DNA of 64,000 bases from Janthinobacterium aquaticum (GCF_009208565.1 NZ_WFLK01000002.1:310001-374000), one strand, 5' to 3'. Shown: positions 42,193 to 50,966, numbered from the stretch's first letter. The notes: a model not told the origin generated them from the letters alone. Translations and numbers: made by a program.

Positions 42193-43321
42193 TTCGAGCG
42201 GCGACAAAACCGAAAAGGCCAGTGCGCAGAAACTGAAAAAGTCGCGCAAGGAAGGTCAGGTGGTGCGCTCGCGCGACCTGTCGACCGCGCTGGGCATCCT
42301 GATCAGCCTGAAACTGTTTGTGTTTCTTGTGCCCAGCTACCTGGAGTCGTTCCGCGAGCTGTTTGCGCTCTCGTTCATGCCATTGGATAGCACCGGCGCA
42401 CTGGAAAACGCCATGTCGATGGCCTTTGTCACTTCGGTCGGCCTGCTGATCAAGATGGTGCTGCCGCTGTTTTGCGTGCCGCTGTTCGTGGTGCTCGGTT
42501 CGCTCCTGCCAGGCGGCTGGGTGATCAGCGCGAAAAATCTGATGCCCAAAATGGAGCGCCTGAGTCCGGCCAAGAACCTGGGCCGGCTGGTCAGCCCCAA
42601 GCATGGTTTTGAATTCGGCCTGTCGATTGCCAAGGCGGTGGTGCTGGGCATGGTGCTGGTGCATGTCAGCCGCTCCAGCCTCAGCCAATATGTCGATTTG
42701 CAGCACCGACCATTGCAGCAAGCGATGCTGGACGGTTCGGCGCTGATGCTCGACGGCCTGATGGCGCTCATTTCAGTGTTTATCCTGTTTGCGATTATCG
42801 ACGTGCCGGCGCAGGCATTTTTCTTTGCGCGCAACCAGCGCATGAGCAAGCAGGAAGTCAAGGAAGAACACAAGAGCAGCGAAGGGCGTCCCGAAGTGCG
42901 CCAGCGCATCCGCCAGCTGCAGCAGCAGCTGGGCCGGCGCAGCGTGCGCAAGACCGTGCCCGACGCCGATGTGGTGATCGTCAACCCTGAGCATTATGCC
43001 GTGGCCTTGAAGTATGACCAGGACCGCGCTGAGGCGCCTTTCGTGGTGGCCAAGGGGGTCGATGAAATGGCGCTGTATATCCGCCAGGTCGCAAAAGAAT
43101 TTCAGGTTGAAACGCTGGAGCTGCCGCCGCTGGCGCGCGCCATCTATAACACCAGCCAGGTGCAGCAGCAGATTCCGGTGCAGCTGTACCAGGCCGTCTC
43201 GCAGGTGCTCAATTACATCTTGCAGCTGAAAGCATTCCGTTCTGGGCAGCGCGCTGCCCAGCCATCATTACCGACCGAGGTGGTCGTGCCATCTTCTATG
43301 AGCGAGGTTGTACCGTCATGA
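42182..43321 (+). CDS. flhB: Flagellar export switch protein FlhB with NPEH cleavage site
   Basis: A 379-residue FlhB. The N-terminus is DKTEKASAQKLKKSRKEGQ, four membrane helices follow, and the cytoplasmic domain includes VIVNPEHYAVALKYD. The auto-cleavage motif is N268-P269-E270-H271, where most FlhB/YscU proteins have NPTH. Cleavage occurs between N and P, so activity is probably kept, but the +2 residue differs. It governs the hook-to-filament switch with FliK. It overlaps flhA by 4 bases. Confidence 0.96.
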   Translation: MADNSSGDKTEKASAQKLKKSRKEGQVVRSRDLSTALGILISLKLFVFLVPSYLESFRELFALSFMPLDSTGALENAMSMAFVTSVGLLIKMVLPLFCVPLFVVLGSLLPGGWVISAKNLMPKMERLSPAKNLGRLVSPKHGFEFGLSIAKAVVLGMVLVHVSRSSLSQYVDLQHRPLQQAMLDGSALMLDGLMALISVFILFAIIDVPAQAFFFARNQRMSKQEVKEEHKSSEGRPEVRQRIRQLQQQLGRRSVRKTVPDADVVIVNPEHYAVALKYDQDRAEAPFVVAKGVDEMALYIRQVAKEFQVETLELPPLARAIYNTSQVQQQIPVQLYQAVSQVLNYILQLKAFRSGQRAAQPSLPTEVVVPSSMSEVVPS

Positions 43322-45405
43322 ATTTCCTGAACCGGCTGATTGCTGAAATGCGCCGTCACAAGTTCGCCACGCCGATGTTCCTGCTGGTGATACTGGCGAT
43401 GATTATCCTGCCACTGCCGCCGGTGCTGCTCGATATTCTGTTTACGTTCAATATCGTGCTGGCCCTGATCGTGATTCTGGTCAGCGTGTCGGCCAAGCGG
43501 CCGCTCGACTTCTCGGTATTCCCGACGGTGATCCTGGCCACCACCATGCTGCGGCTCACGCTTAACGTCGCTTCGACGCGGGTGGTGCTGCTGCACGGCC
43601 ATACCGGGGCCGATGCGGCCGGTAAGGTGATCGAGGCGTTTGGTAACGTGGTTATCGGCGGCAACTTCGTGGTCGGTATCGTGGTATTCGTGATCCTGAT
43701 GATCATTAACTTTGCGGTGGTGACCAAGGGCGCCGAACGTATTTCGGAAGTCTCGGCGCGCTTTACGCTGGACGCCTTGCCGGGCAAGCAGATGGCGATC
43801 GACGCCGACCTCAATGCCGGCCTGATCAACCAGGAAAAAGCCCAGGCGCGCCGCAAGGACGTGGCGGCCGAAGCCGACTTCTACGGCGCCATGGACGGTG
43901 CTTCGAAATTCGTGCGTGGCGATGCGGTGGCCAGTATATTGATTTTGATCATCAATATGGTCGGTGGCGTGGCCATCGGCTCGCTGATGCACGACCTGTC
44001 GTTCGGCGACGCTTTCCGCCAGTATGCACTGCTGACCATTGGTGACGGCCTGGTGGCGCAGATTCCGGCGCTGCTGCTGTCGGCCGCCGCCGCCATTCTG
44101 GTCACCCGTATCAGCGACTCCGGCGACTTCGAGCAGCAGGTGGCTGGCCAGGTGCTGACCTCGCCAACGGTGCTCTTCAGCGCAGCCGGCATGATGGTGG
44201 CGCTGGCCCTGATTCCCGGCATGCCATGGCTGATGTTCATGACCTTTGCGCTGGTGCTGGCGTATGTGGCCTGGCGCCTGACCAAGCAGATCAAGAAACC
44301 CGATAACTCCAACATGGCAGCCATCGAGGCGGCCTTGCGCGAGGAGCGGCCGACCGAACTGGAGTGGCAGCAGCTGCCGGTGGTCAATCCGCTGATGGTG
44401 ATGCTCGGCTACAAGCTGGTGGGCATGGTCGACAAGACTCAGGGCGAGCCGCTCAACAAGCGCGTCAAGGGCGTGCGCCAGAGCCTGTCGGAGGCGATGG
44501 GCCTGCTGTTGCCGGCCATCGGCGTGCGCGACGACCTGGCCCTGAAGCCGTCGCAATACACCATCATGTTGTCGGGCACGGTGGTGGCGCAGGCCGAAGT
44601 GCAGGCCGACCGCCTGATGGCCATTCCATCGCCCAACGTCTATGGCCAGCTCGACGGCATCCCCGGCATCGAGCCGGCCTACGGCATGGCCGTGACCTGG
44701 ATCGAGCCGCAGGACAAGGCCCATGCGCTGGGCATGGGCTACCAGGTGATCGAGGCGCCCAGTGTGATTGCCACCCATCTGTCGAAGATGGTGCGCGAGT
44801 ACCTGCCCGAATTGTTCCGCCATGAAGACGTGTCGCACATGATGGAGCGCTTGACCGCGCTCTCGCCCAAGCTGGCTGGTGCGCTCGACAAGGCACTCAC
44901 GCCAACCCAGTTGCTGCGCGTGTTCCGCGTGCTGCTGGCGGAAAACGTGTCGTTGAAAGACATCGTGCCGATCGCCACCACCTTGCTCGATAACGCCGAG
45001 ACCACCAAGGACCCGATCCTGCTGGCAGCCGAGGTGCGCTGCACGCTGCGGCGCCAGATCGTTGGCGGCCTGTTCGGCCAGAAGATGGAAATGCAGGCGT
45101 TCAACCTGGGCGGCGACCTGGAAAACATGCTGCTCGGTTCGCTCAACCAGGCGCGCCAGGCCGGCAAGGTCGCGCTCGACAACTACCCGATCGACCCGCA
45201 CCTGCTGTCACAACTGCAGGTCAATATGCCGGTCGCGCGCGAACAGATGAAGCAGCAGGCCACGCCGCCATTGCTGCTGGTGCTGCCGCAGATTCGTCCG
45301 CTGCTGGCACGCTACGCGCGCCTGTTCGCGCCGGGCCTGCATGTGCTGTCGTATAACGAGATTCCCGAGAACCGGGAAGTGAGTATTATCGGGACTGTGG
45401 GTTGA
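43318..45405 (+). CDS. flhA: Flagellar export gate protein FlhA
   Basis: A 695-residue FlhA. The N-terminal membrane domain carries the FHIPEP-type cytoplasmic loop (RPLDFSVFPTVILATTMLRLTLNVASTRVVLLHGH, GERISEVSARFTLDALPGKQMAIDADLNAGLI with GRFTLD-like core). The large C-terminal cytoplasmic domain docks export chaperones. It is the last gene of the plus-strand fliM-flhA operon; a REP-like pair lies 31 bases downstream. Confidence 0.97.
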   Translation: MNFLNRLIAEMRRHKFATPMFLLVILAMIILPLPPVLLDILFTFNIVLALIVILVSVSAKRPLDFSVFPTVILATTMLRLTLNVASTRVVLLHGHTGADAAGKVIEAFGNVVIGGNFVVGIVVFVILMIINFAVVTKGAERISEVSARFTLDALPGKQMAIDADLNAGLINQEKAQARRKDVAAEADFYGAMDGASKFVRGDAVASILILIINMVGGVAIGSLMHDLSFGDAFRQYALLTIGDGLVAQIPALLLSAAAAILVTRISDSGDFEQQVAGQVLTSPTVLFSAAGMMVALALIPGMPWLMFMTFALVLAYVAWRLTKQIKKPDNSNMAAIEAALREERPTELEWQQLPVVNPLMVMLGYKLVGMVDKTQGEPLNKRVKGVRQSLSEAMGLLLPAIGVRDDLALKPSQYTIMLSGTVVAQAEVQADRLMAIPSPNVYGQLDGIPGIEPAYGMAVTWIEPQDKAHALGMGYQVIEAPSVIATHLSKMVREYLPELFRHEDVSHMMERLTALSPKLAGALDKALTPTQLLRVFRVLLAENVSLKDIVPIATTLLDNAETTKDPILLAAEVRCTLRRQIVGGLFGQKMEMQAFNLGGDLENMLLGSLNQARQAGKVALDNYPIDPHLLSQLQVNMPVAREQMKQQATPPLLLVLPQIRPLLARYARLFAPGLHVLSYNEIPENREVSIIGTVG

Positions 45406-45435
45406 TTTGCGGGCGCAGCCCCGCTGGAGGCATGG

Positions 45436-45530
45436 TAGGTCGGATTAGCGCGCAAGCGCGTAATCCGACAACACCTGGGGCGCCAACAATGTTGTCGGAT
45501 TACGGCCCTGCGGTGCCTAATCCGACCTAC
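45436..45530. repeat. Paired palindromic REP/BIME-like element, copy 2
   Basis: Same composite as at 24055-24150: a TAGGTCGGATTA...TAATCCGACAAC unit (45436-45472) facing GTTGTCGGATTA...TAATCCGACCTA (45491-45530). Loop sequences differ (CGCGCAAGCGCG here), so the arms are conserved while the loops vary, as in REP families. Again it sits between convergent genes, flhA and the FliK-like gene. Confidence 0.85.
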
Positions 45531-45547
45531 GTGAAATACTGTTATAA

Positions 45548-46636
45548 CTAATCGACCTCATCAATCGGCGGCAGCAAGTCATCAACTGGCGCTTCCAGCA
45601 GCAAGACGTCGCCGCCCACCTCATCTTCGCCGTCGCCCCAGTCGTAATCCCTGGGTGCCGGCACTTCCTTCGATACCACGATCGGTTCTTCTTCCGGCTC
45701 GGCAGCCGGCGCTGCGGCTGGCTCGGAAGGGTCATGCGCCGCTTCGGCCGGCGGCCGTGTCAGCAGCAGCGCCACTTGCGCCATGGCGTGGAACAGCGGC
45801 AGGCCCAGGCTGTTGGCGGCGTTCTGCATGGCAAAGCCGCTATAGAGGCGCTGCGCATGCAGCACGCGGTTCAGGCGGCAGCGCACCAGGCGCAGGCCCG
45901 CTTGCTGCACCGCTTCGGCGATCTGCGGCAGCATGCGGCGCAGCATCACCAATGCCGCTGCCTCGTCGGCCGCCAGTTCCAGCAGCACGCCGTCGCCGGA
46001 CGGTTCCATCTGGATAATGACGCGACCAAGGCCGTCGATCACCAGTTCAACCCGCAAAGCCACCTTGCCCTGGCGCCGGCGCGGCGTCTCTTCTTCTTCC
46101 TCGCCGCCAGGCAGCACGCGCAGCAGCAGCCGCTGGCCGGCCCAGCCATAAACGGCAAAGCGCCACGCTTCGCTGTCGGGCGGCAAGGGCAGGCGCACGC
46201 CGGCGCTTTGCTGCTCGGCCATAAACAGATTGCCCGGCATATGCTGGCCGCGCGCATGCTCCTGCAAGGAGGCGACCTGTTCGCCATAGGTGCGCACCAT
46301 CACGCGCCACGAAGCGGCCAGCTGCGCCGCATCGGGCGGCTGCCATACCAGCTGGCGCGTGAAGAAAAGTTGGTTGACCTGCATGGCGCTGCTGTCGCGC
46401 GCCATCGCGCCGGCCCCTGCGCCGTCCGTATTGGGCTTGACCAGACCGGCCAGGCTGTCCTGCGCCTGCTGCAGCTGCGCCGGCAGCGTGCCGGCGTCGG
46501 GCGAGGGCGCCATGTACGGGCCGATCTGCACCAGCGGCATCACCACGCCCGGCGTCATCGGCGTGGCCGGGCTGACGTCGAGGCGCTGCGTAATCAGGGG
46601 CAGGGGTGTACCTGCCGATACCCGGTCTATTGCCAT
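45548..46636 (-). CDS. Second FliK-like (Flg_hook-domain-like) protein next to flagellin
   Basis: A 362-residue protein not named in common flagellar sets. Residues about 195-270 resemble the FliK C-terminal domain (GLGRVIIQMEPSGDGVLLELAADEAAALVMLRRMLPQIAEAVQQAGLRLVRCRL). A linker rich in Pro, Ala and Glu follows, and the C-terminus is acidic. It could be a second hook-length or export-switch factor, or a diverged FliK-derived protein of other function. The ATG at 46634-46636 is chosen with AGGA nine bases upstream; the frame is open further but crosses the fliC terminator. It lies downstream of fliC but beyond that terminator. Confidence 0.72.
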   Translation of the reverse strand: MAIDRVSAGTPLPLITQRLDVSPATPMTPGVVMPLVQIGPYMAPSPDAGTLPAQLQQAQDSLAGLVKPNTDGAGAGAMARDSSAMQVNQLFFTRQLVWQPPDAAQLAASWRVMVRTYGEQVASLQEHARGQHMPGNLFMAEQQSAGVRLPLPPDSEAWRFAVYGWAGQRLLLRVLPGGEEEEETPRRRQGKVALRVELVIDGLGRVIIQMEPSGDGVLLELAADEAAALVMLRRMLPQIAEAVQQAGLRLVRCRLNRVLHAQRLYSGFAMQNAANSLGLPLFHAMAQVALLLTRPPAEAAHDPSEPAAAPAAEPEEEPIVVSKEVPAPRDYDWGDGEDEVGGDVLLLEAPVDDLLPPIDEVD

Positions 46637-46662
46637 TGCTGCGGTTCCTGCATGGAAGAGAT

Positions 46663-46692
46663 AAAAAAAAGCCAACTGCTTGCGCAGTTGGC
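46663..46692 (-). terminator. Intrinsic terminator of fliC
   Basis: A perfect 9-bp stem (GCCAACTGC / GCAGTTGGC, 46671-46679 with 46684-46692) has a 4-base loop. Read on the minus strand it is followed by a run of eight T (46663-46670). It lies about 40 bases past the fliC stop, a textbook rho-independent terminator that isolates the abundant flagellin transcript from the next gene. Confidence 0.9.
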
Positions 46693-46734
46693 TTTGGTCG
46701 AACCGACCTGAACCAGGTCAGTGCGCGATTGCTA

Positions 46735-47901
46735 TTATTGCAGCAGGGACATAACCATCGACGACATGCTGTTGCTTTGTTTCAGCATGGCGGTACCAGC
46801 TTGCAGCAGCATTTGCGAAGCGGTCATGTTCGAGCTTTCGGTCGCGAAGTCGGTGTCCATGATACGGCCAGCAGCGCCGGCGGTGTTGGTGCTGACGTTC
46901 GACAGATTGCTGTAGACTTTATCCAGACGGTTACCAGCGGCGCCCAATGCCGAGCGCGAGGTGCCGACGGCGTCGATCGCTGCCTGCAGCTTGTCGATAG
47001 CGGCCGACGACGTTGCTGCCGAGGTCAGTTCCGTGCCTGCCGTGCTGGCAGCAGCGCCGAAGGTGTTGAAGTTGGCGGTGGCTGTCTTGATGGCACCTTG
47101 CATCGAGGTCAGTTGCGCCGACAGGTCAAAGCTCATCGTTTCGCTGGTCGAAGCGCCGATCTGGAATTGCAGATTAGCCGAGAATTTGCCGTCATTAGCG
47201 GCATTGCTGGCGGCAGCAGCATTGCTGTATGCCAGGGAGGCGGCTGCAGTGGCCTTGGCCACTTTATCGGCTTTATCGGCGTTCAGCTTGGTGTCCGTTG
47301 CGGTAACGACTGCAGCGGCGGTAGTTGCATTGGCGCCACCGGTGGCGTTTGCAGCAATTGCTGCTGCCAGCTGCGTACCGGCCGTGGCTGCCAAGTCGGC
47401 AGTACCTGTTGTTCCGGTGGTGACGATCAGGCCATCAGCAGTAGCTTTGTTCAGTGCAGCTTGCTTTTCGGCGGTTGTGGCAGCTTTGGACATCAGCTTG
47501 GCGCCAGCGAACGAGGTATTGCCCAGAACGTTGCTCAGTTCGTTGGTCAGCGTGTCGAATTCAGCTTGCATGGCTTTTTGATCGTCAACGGTCGACGAAC
47601 CGTCGGCAGCTTGCGTCGCCAGGTCTTTCATGCGAACCAGGATGTTGACGGTTTCGTTCAGCGCGCCGTCGGCGGTCTGGATCATCGAAGTGGCGTTTTG
47701 GGTGTTGCGCATGGCCATCGCCATACCGCTGGTTTGAGCTTTCAGGCGGGTTGCAATTTGCAGGCCGGCAGCGTCGTCCATTGCCGTGTTGATACGGTAG
47801 CCGGTGGACAGGCGCGTCATCGAAGTCGACAGCGACTGTTGGGTTTTCGAGATCGAATTTTGTGCAGACAAGGCCGCTGCGTTAGTGTGAAGGCTCAGCA
47901 T
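46735..47901 (-). CDS. fliC: Flagellin FliC (LafA type)
   Basis: A 388-residue flagellin. The N-terminal D0/D1 (LSLHTNAAALSAQNSISKTQQSLSTSMTRLSTGYRINTAMDDAAGLQIATRL) and C-terminal D1/D0 (GRIMDTDFATESSNMTASQMLLQAGTAMLKQSNSMSSMVMSLLQ) are fully conserved. The central region (about 150-290) is very Ala/Thr/Ser-rich, offering many candidate O-glycosylation sites. The start is preceded by GGAG eight bases upstream. A single flagellin gene is present. Its direct upstream neighbour is a GT41 glycosyltransferase gene, which suggests filament glycosylation. Confidence 0.97.
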   Translation of the reverse strand: MLSLHTNAAALSAQNSISKTQQSLSTSMTRLSTGYRINTAMDDAAGLQIATRLKAQTSGMAMAMRNTQNATSMIQTADGALNETVNILVRMKDLATQAADGSSTVDDQKAMQAEFDTLTNELSNVLGNTSFAGAKLMSKAATTAEKQAALNKATADGLIVTTGTTGTADLAATAGTQLAAAIAANATGGANATTAAAVVTATDTKLNADKADKVAKATAAASLAYSNAAAASNAANDGKFSANLQFQIGASTSETMSFDLSAQLTSMQGAIKTATANFNTFGAAASTAGTELTSAATSSAAIDKLQAAIDAVGTSRSALGAAGNRLDKVYSNLSNVSTNTAGAAGRIMDTDFATESSNMTASQMLLQAGTAMLKQSNSMSSMVMSLLQ

Positions 47902-48028
47902 GAAAGTTACTCCAGTTGTTTGGTTGCGGTACGGAGCAGCATTTTTGCGCTCTCATATGTACAAGACGACCGTTGCTACGGACAAATTAAATTCTTAAGA
48001 GAAATTTTTTAAAATAAATTTCTTCGTG

Positions 48029-48056
48029 ATATCGATTGTCGAGTATGGTATGTTTA
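48029..48056 (-). promoter_or_regulatory. Candidate sigma-28 promoter of fliC
   Basis: On the minus strand TAAA (48053-48056) is followed after 16 bases by ATCGATAT (48029-48036), resembling the sigma-28 form TAAA-N15-GCCGATAA with the CGATA core kept. It lies about 128 bases before the fliC start. A similar GTCGATAT occurs upstream of fliD. Spacing is one base longer than ideal. Confidence 0.35.
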
Positions 48057-48164
48057 ACGCAATGTTTTTGGCCCTGACAACGAAAAACAGGGGGAGCGGT
48101 GAAGCGCATCCTGTGACACAAAGTCGGGATGCGTCCTGCGCGACGCTGTTCCAGATGTCTACTC

Positions 48165-50966
48165 CTATCCGTGCCGGGTATCTGCGGTAGCTTGGGCCGC
48201 GAGGTCAATGGCGTGCCGCGCCAGCGCAAGATTTTCATGCGCGGCGGAAAATTCCGGCTCAAGTTCCAGCGCGTGCTCATAGCAGCTAATGGCCTCCTCG
48301 AACTTGCCTAGTGATTGCCATTCATTGCCCAGGTTGCTGATCGCCTGAGGGTCTCCGGGAGCCAGCCGGACCGCCTGTAAAAGGGTTTGCAAGGCATCTT
48401 TGCCTTGAATTTGCAAGGCGGTGCCCAATACGCTCCATGCAAATCCTGAAACCGGATAACGTCTTACCAAGGCTTGCGCGGCTGTTTCCAGCTCTGCATG
48501 CTGGCCTGCCTCGAACAGGGCGATGATCTGTTCTTCTTCTGCCGGGCTGGGCGTACTACCTTGGTCAGCTATTGCCTGGCGCACGCGGTGTTGCAAGGAC
48601 TGTGTCTGTGGGTCGTCATGGTCCTGTGCGACTGCGGCGGAGATCACTTCCAGCGCCTGTTGTAGCTGACCTGCTTGCAACAGGCCGTTTGCATACGAAT
48701 AATGAAAGTAGCTCTCGTCGCCACTGCATTGAAGGGCTTTGCGCAGATATGGCAACGCCGCATCGTGGTAGCCCAGTTGCCCTGCGAGCAAGCCCATATT
48801 GTGGTTGGCGATGGCGTGGTCAGGTTGTACGTGAAGGATTGCCAGATACAGCGTCTCCGCTTCTTCGAGGCGCCCGGCCTGATGATGTTCCAGCGCCAGC
48901 GGCAAGGCGACATCGACCTTCACCTCATGCAATGCCTTGTGGCTGCGGGCACGTCCGACCAAGACGCTTTGCTCAGGATTTGAATCAAAGGAAATTGGCG
49001 GCAGGCCGACGCACCAGCGTTGCCACATATTGCGCAGTGCGTGATCGAGGCCGGCGGCGATCAGCGCTGGTTGCCCCATAGCGCTGTTACTGATGCGCGC
49101 GCGTGCCTGCCTGCGTATAGAGTTGAGGTGCTCTGAATTGCCTGCAAGCGCTATACCTTTTTCAATGAAATCATCTTCATCAATGGCGACGAATTCTGCC
49201 AACCCGGCTTGTAGCATGATCGTCGCGCCGACCCTGCCGGGCAGGGTCGGCGTAGTCATGGTCAGGGTAGGAACGCCCATCCATAATGCATATAAGGTGG
49301 TTGTTCCGCCGGTATAAGGAGAAGTGTCCAGACAGATGTCAACCTGTTCATGCAATTTGAGGTAAGCGGTAGTATGCGTATGACGATGGAAGTCGAGGCG
49401 GTCTCCGGCAATACCGTCATCGGCAAACCAGTTGCGCAAGGTTTCAGTAATGCCGTCTTCGGTCATGCCTGCCATCACCATCCGTGCATCAGGTAAGATA
49501 CGCAGTAATTTTGCCCATCTGGCGATCACCTTCCGGCTGATTTTGCTTGGTCGGTTAAAACTCCCAAAGGTGATGTAGCCGTTTGCCAGCGCTGGTGCCG
49601 GATTGATGTCGGGCGCCTCGGCGGGTGGCAGGAACGGGGCACTGGCAGGAAGACGCACCAACTTTTCGGTAAATTGCGCATCAAACATGCCCGGTGGCGA
49701 GAAGTAGCGGTCGCTGAGGTAGTAATCCATCGCCTGCAGGCCGGTCGTCATGGGGTAACCGATCCAGCTCACCTGCAAAGGGGCGGGCTTGCCGGCCAAG
49801 GCTGACAATCGGTTGCCTCCGGTATGTCCTGACAGATCAATCAGGATATCGATGCTGTCACTGATGATCAGCTTGTTGAATTCTTCATCGGTCAGTCTCT
49901 CCACTTGCTGCCAGCTGGGGACCATTTTTTTTAGCTGCCTGCTTGATGCATCATCATGCAGGCTGTTGGCATATACCCTCAGTTCCAGACCTGGGGCATG
50001 GCGCAGATGCTCGAATATCGGTGTGATAAAACTGGCAACGACATGATTGTACAGATCGGCCGAGACGAATCCTATGCGCAGGCGGCGCTGGGAATCGCGA
50101 ACATTGTCATGTTGTCGCCAGATGGCACGTTGCGGTTGTTCAAATTGCTCCGCATAGCGAAGATGTTCCGAAAACACAGCCTCAGGCGCAATCTGCTCGC
50201 TGTGAGCCAGTGAAAACAGCAGATTGCTGTAGATGTGCTTCCAGTCCGGGTTGACCTGCAGAGCCAGGCGACATTGCTCTATGACCTCTTCATTGCGGCC
50301 GAGCTTGAAAAGAACCGAGGTAATGTTGGTACGCGCCTGCAGATGGGCAGGATTGTGTTCGATGGCGCGCCTGGTATAGTCCAGCGATTCGTCCAGTCTG
50401 CCCAGGCCCAGCAAGCACACGCCCATGTTGGACAAGGCATCGGCGAAATTCGGTTCGATTGCAAGCGCGCGCACAAAGCTCTGTTGCGCCAGCTCGATGT
50501 GACCCTGATTTTGCAGGATCGATCCGATATTGTTGTGGGCGATGGCGCTGTCGGGCAGCAGTTCCAACATCCGTTGATAGGCAGCCAAAGCTTGCTCGAG
50601 CTCGCCTGCCGCCTGCAGCGCTGCACCAAGATTGCAGGCAATTGTGGCGTCATCCCTGACCAACAATGAGGCAGCGCGGTAGTGGGTAGCCGCCTCATCA
50701 TATTGCCCGCGATCGAGCAGCAGCGCTGCATAATCTTTCAATGCATGGAAATGGTCGGGCTTGAGCTCGATTGCCAGCCGAAATGCTGCTTCAGCATCGT
50801 CCGTTTTATCACTCAGACACAAGGTGTAGCCGATGGTATAGTGAACCTGCGCGTCTCTGGGCAAGGTTGCCTGCATTTTGCGATAGTCGGCAAGCGCCGC
50901 CGATATGATCTCGTCAACCTGGTGTATGCCTGACGTCGTCGGTGCTGTTTGAATAGATGTGTGCAT
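48165..50966 (-). CDS. TPR-GT41-TPR O-GlcNAc-transferase-like protein
   Basis: A 933-residue protein. Residues ~40-250 hold about six TPR repeats. Residues ~295-670 are a GT41 (OGT/SPINDLY-type) domain: RIGFVSADLYNHVVASFI with the conserved H308, DILIDLSGHTGGNRLSALAGKPAPLQVSWIGYP, YITFGSFNRPSKISRKVI and DICLDTSPYTGGTTTLYALWMGVP. Residues ~700-925 are further TPRs. GT41 enzymes attach sugars from a nucleotide donor to Ser/Thr in cytoplasmic proteins. It sits just upstream of fliC, so flagellin is the likely target. The C-terminal TPR block resembles the N-terminal TPRs of the paralogue at 61524, suggesting exchange or fusion between paralogues. Confidence 0.9.
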   Translation of the reverse strand: MHTSIQTAPTTSGIHQVDEIISAALADYRKMQATLPRDAQVHYTIGYTLCLSDKTDDAEAAFRLAIELKPDHFHALKDYAALLLDRGQYDEAATHYRAASLLVRDDATIACNLGAALQAAGELEQALAAYQRMLELLPDSAIAHNNIGSILQNQGHIELAQQSFVRALAIEPNFADALSNMGVCLLGLGRLDESLDYTRRAIEHNPAHLQARTNITSVLFKLGRNEEVIEQCRLALQVNPDWKHIYSNLLFSLAHSEQIAPEAVFSEHLRYAEQFEQPQRAIWRQHDNVRDSQRRLRIGFVSADLYNHVVASFITPIFEHLRHAPGLELRVYANSLHDDASSRQLKKMVPSWQQVERLTDEEFNKLIISDSIDILIDLSGHTGGNRLSALAGKPAPLQVSWIGYPMTTGLQAMDYYLSDRYFSPPGMFDAQFTEKLVRLPASAPFLPPAEAPDINPAPALANGYITFGSFNRPSKISRKVIARWAKLLRILPDARMVMAGMTEDGITETLRNWFADDGIAGDRLDFHRHTHTTAYLKLHEQVDICLDTSPYTGGTTTLYALWMGVPTLTMTTPTLPGRVGATIMLQAGLAEFVAIDEDDFIEKGIALAGNSEHLNSIRRQARARISNSAMGQPALIAAGLDHALRNMWQRWCVGLPPISFDSNPEQSVLVGRARSHKALHEVKVDVALPLALEHHQAGRLEEAETLYLAILHVQPDHAIANHNMGLLAGQLGYHDAALPYLRKALQCSGDESYFHYSYANGLLQAGQLQQALEVISAAVAQDHDDPQTQSLQHRVRQAIADQGSTPSPAEEEQIIALFEAGQHAELETAAQALVRRYPVSGFAWSVLGTALQIQGKDALQTLLQAVRLAPGDPQAISNLGNEWQSLGKFEEAISCYEHALELEPEFSAAHENLALARHAIDLAAQATADTRHG

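Noticed and set aside
43213..45201. 662-codon minus-strand open frame
   Set aside because: Antisense to flhA, His/Gln-rich shadow; flhA on the other strand is unmistakable.
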